In this document: positions 1 through 6,401 of the stretch, piece by piece
Layout: each line of letters starts with the position of its first letter
Position numbering within the stretch: position 1 is the first letter of the stretch
Source of the DNA: Oligoflexales bacterium
GTDB lineage: Bacteria > Bdellovibrionota_B > Oligoflexia > Oligoflexales > CACXFL01
Assembly (NCBI GenBank): GCA_028282865.1
Contig: JANQHA010000364.1
Coordinates: 1-19,612 of the forward strand
Direction of reading: 5' to 3'
Length of the DNA: 19,612 nt
Program-made: the position numbers and the translations under genes
The notes under the pieces: generated by a model
What the model was told of the DNA's origin: nothing
The model's input: only the letters and a program-made list of their open reading frames with translations
The model's database searches: none

Positions 1-89
1 TAGAAGCCCTTCAGGCTGCTGGGGCTCACGTGGCAAAGACAACGGCTGAGATTGGCGATACTCTGCTAACGGCTATCAAGAATAAGTAA
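1..89 (+). CDS. sucD: Succinyl-CoA ligase alpha subunit, C-terminal end (partial)
   Basis: Only the last 28 codons are present, in frame from base 3 to the TAA at 87-89. The peptide contains ALQAAGAHVAKT and AEIGDTL. This matches the usual C-terminus of SucD, where a helix carrying A-x-x-x-AG is followed by a V-x-x-(S/T)-x-A-x-(I/L/M)-G pattern. SucD is the CoA-binding, phosphohistidine-bearing subunit of the TCA-cycle succinyl-CoA synthetase. The catalytic His and the CoA-binding fold lie outside the window, so the call rests on the tail alone. The next gene begins 11 bp downstream on the same strand, so co-transcription is likely. Confidence 0.6.
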   Translation, partial: EALQAAGAHVAKTTAEIGDTLLTAIKNK

Positions 90-100
90 AGCAGTTTGTT

Positions 101-439
101 GTGCTAGGGATTAGGAAATTTTGTGGAACTGCTATCGACCTTTGGTGTGGTGACCCGCGAGATTTTGCTGTCGATAAGTATTATCCGGATCTTCCTGCAG
201 ATATAGCTGCTGTTGTTAATAATGGCTTGGATCATATTTCGATTTTAGCGGACTCTTGTGAACCCGAGTCTTTTTTAAAAATGCTAAAAACGCTAAAGGA
301 TGAACTTTCTACTCGGGACGCTTCTGCAAAAAAATTACGTCGACTTACCTTTATAGTAACTGATATTGACTACTATAAGCCTTTGCAAAGCCAACTATTT
401 GAATTGTTTTCTGAAGAAGATCCCTATGAAAATAATTAG
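101..439 (+). CDS. Small macro-domain-like protein, apparently lacking the ADP-ribose-binding core
   Basis: A 112-aa product with a GTG start 11 bp after the preceding stop and no clear Shine-Dalgarno. The only in-frame ATG is at 281 and would remove half the protein. The N-terminus (around residues 8-24) reads CGTAIDLWCGDPRDFAVD, like the first strand of macro domains (I-x-L-x-x-GDI-T-x-x-x-VDA). The C-terminus (around residues 79-103: RRLTFIVTD then YYKPLQ and LFELF) resembles the last strand and helix of macro domains. The usual NAAN motif, Gly-rich loop and ADP-ribose-binding middle are absent, and the protein is well under the typical length of about 170 aa. It may be a shrunken relative that no longer binds ADP-ribose, or the likeness may be chance. 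Its 3' end overlaps murB by 14 bp, which supports translation. The coding call is fairly secure and the family assignment weak. Confidence 0.6.
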   Translation: MLGIRKFCGTAIDLWCGDPRDFAVDKYYPDLPADIAAVVNNGLDHISILADSCEPESFLKMLKTLKDELSTRDASAKKLRRLTFIVTDIDYYKPLQSQLFELFSEEDPYENN

Positions 440-1406
440 CAATGCTCAACTATCGAAGTACTCATACTATGCCATTGGCGGCGAAGCTAGTGAGTTAGCT
501 TTTCCAGCGTCCACTGAGGATATGAGCACCCTGTTAAAATCTTGTCTTCGAAATAATCGAAGTTATTTTTTATTAGGTTCTGGAACCAACTCCCTTATTT
601 CTGACCAGAAGTTTGATGGTGTTGTTATTAAGTTTGATTCAATGAATAGAGTAGAACAAATTGGCAATTCGATTTTATGCGGTGCTGGAGTTGGTAATAC
701 TTCTCTTGTAGAGTTTGCTTTGCAGCGCGAGTTGGCAGGAGTAGCTTGGATGAATTTTTTACCAGGTCAGCTCGGAGCTACGGTGCGAATGAATGCCCGC
801 TGCTACGGTGGAGAGATCAGTTCGGTGGTTTCAGAAGTGGAGTCTGTCAATGAAACCGGGGATATCAAGCGGCGAGCCAGTTCGAAAGATGTGTTCAGGG
901 GATACAAAGATACTATCTTCATGACCAATCGGGAGGTGATAACCTCGGTGAAACTCGACCTAAAGCCTGGAAAAACGCTAGATATAACTCGAAAGATGTC
1001 CGAGTGCGAGACGGACCGAAAAAGCAAAGGGCAGTTCGACTACCCAAGTTGTGGCTGTGTGTTTAAGAACGATTACCAAGTGGGGGTCCCTAGCGGCATG
1101 CTTATTGAAGCCGTTGGACTTAAGGGGTTTAAGCTGAAAGGCGCAATGGTTAGCCCTGATCATGCAAACTTTATTTTCAATATTAATGCAAATGCTCGCG
1201 AGATTTTGGAGTTAAGCTTCTTAATGAGGGAACGGGTTTTTGAAGAGTTTGGTGTCTGGCTAGAGTACGAGATGGAAGTCCTCGGTGACTTACCCAAAGA
1301 CTTACTTCAGGAAAAAAATAGAGTAGAAACTAATTCCGCAGCTGAGAAAAAATTAGATGGGCTTAGGGCCGCATTTAATCAACGCCGCGCTCAGACATCC
1401 AAGTAA
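426..1406 (+). CDS. murB: UDP-N-acetylenolpyruvoylglucosamine reductase (MurB)
   Basis: A 326-aa flavoenzyme that reduces UDP-GlcNAc-enolpyruvate to UDP-MurNAc with NADPH, the second committed step of peptidoglycan precursor synthesis in the cytoplasm. The FAD-binding part shows YYAIGGEA (residues 14-21), LLGSGTNSLISD (49-60) and GQLGATVRMNARCYGG (114-129, the family's IPG-x-x-GGA-x-x-MN region). The substrate/catalytic part has SCGCVFKN (208-215), with Cys at the proton-donor position where other MurBs have Ser or Cys. It also has the conserved LIEAVGLKG (226-234), SPDHANFI (243-250) and a terminal LEYE (279-282) carrying the catalytic Glu region. The ATG at 426 follows a GAAGAAG purine stretch and gives the normal N-terminus; a TTG at 366 would add 20 unlike residues. 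About 38 extra charged residues follow the usual end of the fold. The start overlaps the upstream gene by 14 bp and the 3' end overlaps the convergent response regulator by 32 bp. Confidence 0.95.
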   Translation: MKIISNAQLSKYSYYAIGGEASELAFPASTEDMSTLLKSCLRNNRSYFLLGSGTNSLISDQKFDGVVIKFDSMNRVEQIGNSILCGAGVGNTSLVEFALQRELAGVAWMNFLPGQLGATVRMNARCYGGEISSVVSEVESVNETGDIKRRASSKDVFRGYKDTIFMTNREVITSVKLDLKPGKTLDITRKMSECETDRKSKGQFDYPSCGCVFKNDYQVGVPSGMLIEAVGLKGFKLKGAMVSPDHANFIFNINANAREILELSFLMRERVFEEFGVWLEYEMEVLGDLPKDLLQEKNRVETNSAAEKKLDGLRAAFNQRRAQTSK

Positions 1407-2112
1407 TACTGTATCCGACTCTACGCTTATTAAGGATTCTAATTTTAAGTGGTTGAACTTTTCGCCGTAAATGTAATATATGCACGTCAATAGTCTTGAG
1501 ACCTACTTTGACGTCCGGCCAGCCAGATTTCAGAAGCGCTTCTTTGGATAGCCAACTTCCTTGAGCCTCTAATAGCGTATTAAGCAGCATAAACTCTTTT
1601 TTTGTGAGAGTTACTTGTTGCTCATCCTCATTGGCGACGGTTAATCTACTTAAGTCAAAAAAGATCTTTTTGTTGTCAATCGTAAACTCGCGTGCAGATC
1701 CGTTTGCTGCAGACTTAACAATATTTGTGACATTGTAACGCAAATTATCTGCAGTCACTGGTTTTGGTAAATAGAAATATATCTCGGCTGTCGACATCCA
1801 GTCGTTTAAAACGATATCGTCAATCTCATCTGTGATTAGCAATACTTTTGTTTTGCAAAGAAGGTTTAGGTATTTGTTGTATTCTGGTAAGAGTAGGTCG
1901 ATGTCATAATTGAAGCTGTCTATGATTAGTACATTTGGAAGACTCTGGCAGGAGTCAAACTGTTGGCAGAGGTGTTTCAAGGTGTTTAGCTCTAAAAGAT
2001 CCGAACCTAAGAAGCCTTTTAGTCCAGAGGCGATTTGATCATCGGAATCTGTATTAACGAGCCAAACAGATTTCATAGACACTTCGTCTTCGGTGCCGAT
2101 ATTAAAATCCAT
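1375..2112 (-). CDS. OmpR/PhoB-type response regulator with a degenerate receiver domain
   Basis: A 245-aa protein with an N-terminal receiver-like domain (about 14-135) and a C-terminal winged-helix DNA-binding domain (about 145-238). The DNA-binding half is convincing: LTKKEFMLLNTLLE (169-182), then the recognition-helix region KTIDVHILHLRRK (206-218) and RRVGYSI in the wing. In the receiver the presumed phospho-acceptor is Asp65 (VLIIDSF) and the conserved Lys is Lys117 (YLPKP). The acidic pair normally seen as VDDD is altered to VNTD (19-22), so metal binding and phosphorylation may be reduced. The ATG at 2112 has an AAGG about 8 nt upstream; Met13 (2076) is the alternative. No partner histidine kinase is in the window. 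The 3' end overlaps murB by 32 bp in the convergent direction, so no terminator can sit between them. Targets cannot be inferred. Confidence 0.85.
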   Translation of the reverse strand: MDFNIGTEDEVSMKSVWLVNTDSDDQIASGLKGFLGSDLLELNTLKHLCQQFDSCQSLPNVLIIDSFNYDIDLLLPEYNKYLNLLCKTKVLLITDEIDDIVLNDWMSTAEIYFYLPKPVTADNLRYNVTNIVKSAANGSAREFTIDNKKIFFDLSRLTVANEDEQQVTLTKKEFMLLNTLLEAQGSWLSKEALLKSGWPDVKVGLKTIDVHILHLRRKVQPLKIRILNKRRVGYSITWMSERGVD

Positions 2113-2126
2113 CCAATTACCTTATT

Positions 2127-2155
2127 AATTTAAAAAGCCCAAAAACTATAGACAA
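2127..2155 (-). promoter_or_regulatory. Candidate sigma70-type promoter for the response regulator
   Basis: Reading the minus strand, TTGTCT (2150-2155) and TAAATT (2127-2132) are separated by 17 bp and lie about 15-43 bp before the ATG at 2112. Each hexamer has four of six consensus bases. The 133-bp gap from the upstream DUF971 gene suggests separate transcription, which is the main support. Confidence 0.3.
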
Positions 2156-2245
2156 GGATTTTAACCTGGTGACTGATTATTTTCTAGTTAAGATTAATTT
2201 GCCTTAAGAAAGAAACGGCAACTATTGGTACCGGTACTAGTTATT

Positions 2246-2581
2246 TTACTGCTTATTAGGATTTTGAGCGCTTAGGCTGAGTTCTCGCAAATACTTATAC
2301 GTATAAATACCAGTTTTGTGATTATCATTATAGTTAATTTGTAATGCATACTGGCCCACTGAATCGACGCTAATAGGTCTAACGGAGTCCTGAATTGCAC
2401 TCGGGTTTATCGTTCTTTGCTTGGTCCACTCATCAACACAGCTTGCACAAGGGCACATTCTTCTAAGCTCGACAACGTCGAAAAGAGACTCCACGTCGTC
2501 AGTCCATACAATTTTTAGAGTTCTTGAATCGGCCTGATCTATGTTTTTGATGCCAAGATATCGGTCCACGGTTATCTCCAC
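2246..2581 (-). CDS. DUF971 / GBBH-like N-terminal domain protein
   Basis: A 111-aa cytosolic protein consisting of one DUF971 domain, the fold found as the N-terminal part of gamma-butyrobetaine hydroxylase. Visible family marks are LRRMCPCASCVDEW (39-52; the family's LR-x-x-C-x-C-A-x-C cysteine cluster) and the closing G-x-Y-x-x-x-x-LRELS (91-102). The three cysteines could bind a metal or Fe-S cluster. The ATG lies inside the end of mrp (10-bp overlap), so the two are translationally coupled. DUF971 proteins are often neighbours of, or fused to, Mrp/ApbC ATPases, and the arrangement here fits that known association. A role in Fe-S cluster delivery is inferred from context only. The gene ends the trxB-mrp-DUF971 unit. 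Confidence 0.85.
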   Translation of the reverse strand: MEITVDRYLGIKNIDQADSRTLKIVWTDDVESLFDVVELRRMCPCASCVDEWTKQRTINPSAIQDSVRPISVDSVGQYALQINYNDNHKTGIYTYKYLRELSLSAQNPNKQ

Positions 2582-3723
2582 TGTAAACTAAACTGTGTAA
2601 GGGCTTCACTACTCTTTAAGTGCAGCATAGATAAAAACCTTGCGCACTCACCCCCAGCTTTTTGGTAGGCGATGGCAGCCGAATTGTTTTTTTCGTGATT
2701 AACGATTGGTGTCCCTTTGTCTGAACACTCGGCTAATTTTGGTTCGATAGGTATATGGGCCAAAACTGGAACTCCAAATTGGTCAGAAATTTTTTCTGCC
2801 CCTCCGTTGCCGTAAAGGTTATGTTTAGTTTCGCAACTATCGCAGATGAAGTAGCTCATAGTTTCGATAACCCCAAGAACTGGAACCTTCAGTGTGTCAA
2901 ACATTGAGATAGCTTTCCTGACGTCGGCTAGGGCAACCTCTTGTGGGGTTGTCACGATAACCGCGGCTGTTACCGGGGCAAGCTGAGAAATTGTCAGCTG
3001 GATATCACCGGTTCCAGGAGGATAGTCGATGATCAAATAGTCTAGATCTCCCCAGTAAACTTGAGAAAGGAATTGTTTAATAATCTGAGCCGCCATTGGC
3101 CCTCGGAGGATAGTAGCTTTAGATTTGTCATTGAACATGGCTATCGAAATCATTTTTATATTATCTATAGTCGGTGGCACGTTCATACCGTTGGTCGTCT
3201 CTTCAGGGTTTCCAACCTTCGTCATTTGAATGAGAGAAGGACCGTAAACATCTGCATCTAAAATTCCGACCTTTGACCCGCTTTGAGCAAGCGAAAATGC
3301 AAGGTTAACTGCAGTGGTTGATTTTCCTACTCCACCTTTACCGCTTGCAACTGCGATAATATTTTTCACTCCCCCCAGAGACTTTTGGATGTTTGCAGGT
3401 TTTACTTCAGCTCCCCGAGTGCGGGAACTCATGTGTACTAGGGCCTCTTTGATGCCAGGAATGGATATTATTTGCTCCTCGCACTGCTTTTTAAGCAGGT
3501 CTTTGACGGGGCAAGCAGGTGTTGTTAGCTCTACTGTTACTTCAACTTTTGGCCCATCAATTTTTATGTCAGTAATAAAGCCGAGGCTTACAATATCCCT
3601 TTGAAGATCCGGATCGATAACATTACTAAGGGCGCTTTTAACGGTATCTTCAGTGCAAGCTATGTTTGCCACCGAGGCGTTCTTGGCCTTTGCTTTGCTT
3701 TGGCTACGTTCAAAAAATTTCAT
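2572..3723 (-). CDS. mrp: Mrp/ApbC (NBP35-type) iron-sulfur cluster carrier ATPase
   Basis: A 383-aa P-loop ATPase of the Mrp/NBP35 family, which carries Fe-S clusters to apoproteins in the cytosol. An N-terminal MIP18/DUF59 domain (about 24-102) shows VIDPDLQRDIVSLGFI and the TPACPVK motif. The deviant Walker A GKGGVGKS is at 128-135, DADVYGPS at 156-163, and WGDLDYLIIDYPPGTGD at 224-240. The paired cysteines Cys294 and Cys297 (YFICDSCE) are the cluster-bridging CxxC of the family. A 15-20-residue hydrophilic tail precedes DUF59, and the C-terminus runs on past the ATPase core. The ATG start lies 21 bp after trxB, with only a short AGG-type ribosome site, so expression probably depends on trxB transcription. 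It overlaps DUF971 by 10 bp. Confidence 0.93.
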   Translation of the reverse strand: MKFFERSQSKAKAKNASVANIACTEDTVKSALSNVIDPDLQRDIVSLGFITDIKIDGPKVEVTVELTTPACPVKDLLKKQCEEQIISIPGIKEALVHMSSRTRGAEVKPANIQKSLGGVKNIIAVASGKGGVGKSTTAVNLAFSLAQSGSKVGILDADVYGPSLIQMTKVGNPEETTNGMNVPPTIDNIKMISIAMFNDKSKATILRGPMAAQIIKQFLSQVYWGDLDYLIIDYPPGTGDIQLTISQLAPVTAAVIVTTPQEVALADVRKAISMFDTLKVPVLGVIETMSYFICDSCETKHNLYGNGGAEKISDQFGVPVLAHIPIEPKLAECSDKGTPIVNHEKNNSAAIAYQKAGGECARFLSMLHLKSSEALTQFSLQWR

Positions 3724-3744
3724 ATCAAACCTAAATAAATAAAT

Positions 3745-4677
3745 TTACAAATTATTATTTTCTAAGTATTTCGTCGCTTGAATTGCTGCTTGGCAGCCCA
3801 TACCCGCCGCGGTTATAGCTTGTTTAAATACCGGGTCGGCGATATCTCCCGCGACAAATACTCCAGGCGTTTTTGTTTCTGTATGGTTGCGCGCAATGAT
3901 ATAACCATGATCATCGAGGTCGACATATGGTTCGAATATTTGTGAGTTAGGCTGGTGACCAATAGCCATAAAAAAACCATCTAGCTCAATGGTTTCTGTC
4001 TGATCGGTTTCTAAATTAACTATCTTAATTCCGGTTAAGCCAGTTTTGTCATGTAAAAGCTCGGTTGTGCTATAGGGAACCAAAAACTTAATATTTTCTG
4101 TTTTTTGAGCTCGTTCTAACATGATTTTAGAAGCGCGAAAGTGATCTCGACGATGAATAAGGTAAACCTCCGAACATAGTTTTGCTAGGTAGGTAGCCTC
4201 TTCCATAGCAGAATCTCCGCCGCCAACAACTGCGACTTTCTTGTTTTTATAGAAAAATCCATCACAGGTTGCACAGGTGGAAACCCCTTTACCCATGAGG
4301 ACATCTTCATTTTCTATACCTAGGGTCTTTGCAGTCGCTCCGGTTGCAATGACTACGCTATGAGCTAAGATTTCTTTATCGTCAGACCAAAGTTTAAGTG
4401 GTGAGGATGAGAAATCTACTTTGGTGATTTGCTCATAGAGTACTTTGGTTCCGACTCGCTCTGCCTGAGCTGTCATATCCGCCATAAGTTTTGGTCCAGA
4501 AATACCATTTTCAAACCCAGGAAAATTCTCAATGTCGGTCGTTGTTGTTAGCTGCCCACCGTGCTGCAATCCTGCGTATATGACCGGGTTTAATCCAGCT
4601 CGAGCGGCATATATAGCTGCAGTAAGGCCTGCCGGTCCAGTTCCAATAATTGCTACGTGATGAATTTCATTACTCAT
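3745..4677 (-). CDS. trxB: Thioredoxin reductase (NADPH)
   Basis: A 310-aa low-molecular-weight thioredoxin reductase, a cytosolic homodimeric FAD enzyme passing NADPH electrons to thioredoxin. The N-terminal FAD motif GTGPAG is at 12-17, the redox-active CATC at 135-138, the NADPH-binding GGGDSA at 152-157 followed by HRRDHFRAS, and the second FAD motif VFVAGDI near residue 275. Length and domain order are normal for the bacterial family. The ATG is preceded by AGGAG at about 7 nt. It is the first gene of a three-gene minus-strand unit with mrp and DUF971, a pairing that makes sense for thiol and Fe-S homeostasis. It is transcribed divergently from dacB across a 213-bp region. Confidence 0.96.
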   Translation of the reverse strand: MSNEIHHVAIIGTGPAGLTAAIYAARAGLNPVIYAGLQHGGQLTTTTDIENFPGFENGISGPKLMADMTAQAERVGTKVLYEQITKVDFSSSPLKLWSDDKEILAHSVVIATGATAKTLGIENEDVLMGKGVSTCATCDGFFYKNKKVAVVGGGDSAMEEATYLAKLCSEVYLIHRRDHFRASKIMLERAQKTENIKFLVPYSTTELLHDKTGLTGIKIVNLETDQTETIELDGFFMAIGHQPNSQIFEPYVDLDDHGYIIARNHTETKTPGVFVAGDIADPVFKQAITAAGMGCQAAIQATKYLENNNL

Positions 4678-4708
4678 ATGGCACTCCTATTTGCTTCTGT
4701 AGCCACAT

Positions 4709-4736
4709 ACTATACTTATGAGTTAAACTAATGAAA
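4709..4736 (-). promoter_or_regulatory. Candidate promoter of trxB-mrp-DUF971
   Basis: On the minus strand a -10-like TATAGT (4709-4714) is preceded at 16 bp by a poor -35-like TTTCAT (4731-4736). It lies 32 bp upstream of the trxB ATG in AT-rich divergent intergenic DNA. Only the -10 is a good match. Confidence 0.3.
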
Positions 4737-4769
4737 TAGATGAATATTTAAATATCTGATATTATTGAT

Positions 4770-4798
4770 TTATTTACTGTGGGTTTATCAGCTATAAT
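4770..4798 (+). promoter_or_regulatory. Candidate promoter of dacB-maeB
   Basis: A perfect -10 hexamer TATAAT (4793-4798) lies 92 bp before the chosen dacB ATG. At 17-bp spacing the -35 position holds only TTATTT (4770-4775), a weak match. The transcript would carry a leader of roughly 85 nt in which I see no strong structure. Confidence 0.4.
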
Positions 4799-4890
4799 AA
4801 CACCTTAGTGGAGTCATTTACTCTGCCTACTTTTGAGTGCTTTTACCTTACCAGCTAAACTGCTTGGAACAACGCGCGAGGGTCCTGTTT

Positions 4891-6390
4891 ATGAAGAGAA
4901 CAGTTAAATGGTTGTCTAGTTTATCTTTCATTGTCTTTTCGCTACCGCTACAGGCCAATACTGAAAAGCAAAAGATGCTGAATATTTTTAGTAGCATCCC
5001 TCACTCAAAGAGTTCTGTAGTGTTCTCTCGTGCGTATGATGGTCAAATGATTTTTTCATATAATCCTGGCTTGGCTTTAATACCTGCATCGGTGACTAAA
5101 CTGGTTACTAGCGCTGCGTTATTGGGTAAGTTTGGGGCTGGTAGAACCTTTGAAACTAGATTTTATTATACAGGTAAGTTTTCTCGAGGTGTGATTACTG
5201 GTGATTTGATCGTTGTTGGTGATGGAGACCCTTATTTAGTATCTGAGAAATTATGGCAGTTCGCCGCTGACATGCATCATCTTGGAGTAAGGCGTATTAA
5301 GGGCCGCATCGTTATCGATCAGAGTTTGTTTTTAGGCAGTGAGCGGGATAGATCAAGGGACCCTAACAAACGTGATTCTGAGCATGCTTACGATGCGCCT
5401 ATTACTGCTTTTGGCGTCAATTTTAATACAATTGCGCTCGCAGTTACTCCTTTCGCAAGCCAGTCTCGACCAAACTCTAAGCCTCGAGTCTCGGTAGACC
5501 CCTATCCAATAACCGGTGTAACCATTGTCAACAAAGCTCGAGTAGCGGCAAGAAAACGAAATAACATAAAAGTAAGACGAGTTATGAAGTCTAAGAAAGA
5601 ATTAGAGCTTATTGTCGATGGCGCTGTATCTAATCATGGCAGCACTCCTCTAGAGAAAGTGTACCGGTCTCTAGGCTTTCATACGACCCTTGCTGGGGAA
5701 TATTTAAGATCATTTTTAAAAGCTCAAGATATTTCGGTCGAAGGTAAGGTGATGTCTGGCCAAAAGAGTAAAGCAGCCAAACTTCTATATACCTTACCAA
5801 GCTATCCTTTAAGTAAGATGGTACGGGGCTTAAATAAATACTCTAATAACTATATTGCCGATGTATTAACTAAACGATTGGGTGCAGAGTTTCCTACCAA
5901 GGGTAGTCCCAACACCATCGGTAGTGGTAGCTATTTAAATGGCCGGTTAGCTATTAGAGATTATTTGGTTAAAACGATTGGATTAAAACCGACCTTTGTC
6001 TTGAGAAATGGATCTGGTTTAAGCACGGAAAACCGATTTAACGCTCAAAGCATTAGCCGTCTTCTCAGGGTTACTAGTCAAGAAATGTCAGTATTTCCAG
6101 AGTTCTTATCGTCTTTACCGGCTTCTGGTATCGATGGAACCCTGAAAAAACGATTTACTAAGGCAAAATTTAGAGATTTAATTGCTACCGTTCGTGCAAA
6201 GACTGGTACACTAACAGAGCCGGTTTCGGTTTCTAGTTTGGCCGGTTACATCAGGCACCCCAGACATGGGCTGGTAAGTTTTGCGATTATTCAAAATGGA
6301 GTTAAGAGGAAAAAGCAGCCGTCTATAGAGGTATTACGCGATAGCCAGGAAGAAGCTCTATTGTATTTCTTAAATCACTTTAATAGTTGA
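4891..6390 (+). CDS. dacB: D-alanyl-D-alanine carboxypeptidase/endopeptidase (PBP4, DacB family)
   Basis: A 499-aa periplasmic serine peptidase of family S13, which trims or cleaves D-Ala-containing peptidoglycan cross-links. The ATG at 4891 starts a signal peptide (KR, hydrophobic stretch, cleavage probably after LQA near residue 22) and follows GAGGG at 7-8 nt. A GTG at 4837 would put 18 extra residues ahead of it. All three penicillin-binding motifs are visible: SVTK (Ser67, Lys70), SNN (318-320) and KTG (437-439). The long S13 insert between the first two motifs is present, with the typical GDGDPYLVSE (110-119) and VNFNTIA (176-182). The gene lies 11 bp upstream of maeB and is probably co-transcribed with it. 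Loss of function would be expected to alter septation or cell shape mildly, as for this family in general. Confidence 0.92.
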   Translation: MKRTVKWLSSLSFIVFSLPLQANTEKQKMLNIFSSIPHSKSSVVFSRAYDGQMIFSYNPGLALIPASVTKLVTSAALLGKFGAGRTFETRFYYTGKFSRGVITGDLIVVGDGDPYLVSEKLWQFAADMHHLGVRRIKGRIVIDQSLFLGSERDRSRDPNKRDSEHAYDAPITAFGVNFNTIALAVTPFASQSRPNSKPRVSVDPYPITGVTIVNKARVAARKRNNIKVRRVMKSKKELELIVDGAVSNHGSTPLEKVYRSLGFHTTLAGEYLRSFLKAQDISVEGKVMSGQKSKAAKLLYTLPSYPLSKMVRGLNKYSNNYIADVLTKRLGAEFPTKGSPNTIGSGSYLNGRLAIRDYLVKTIGLKPTFVLRNGSGLSTENRFNAQSISRLLRVTSQEMSVFPEFLSSLPASGIDGTLKKRFTKAKFRDLIATVRAKTGTLTEPVSVSSLAGYIRHPRHGLVSFAIIQNGVKRKKQPSIEVLRDSQEEALLYFLNHFNS

Positions 6391-6401
6391 AGGATCTGTT
6401 T

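Noticed and set aside
803..1027. Open frames on the strand opposite murB, and similar ones opposite mrp, maeB, gcvP and the dehydrogenase
   Set aside because: They lie wholly inside strongly supported genes and show no protein-like features of their own.
2228..2237. Palindrome GTACCGGTAC near the end of the DUF971 gene
   Set aside because: It is only 10 bp and single copy, with nothing linking it to a regulator or terminator.
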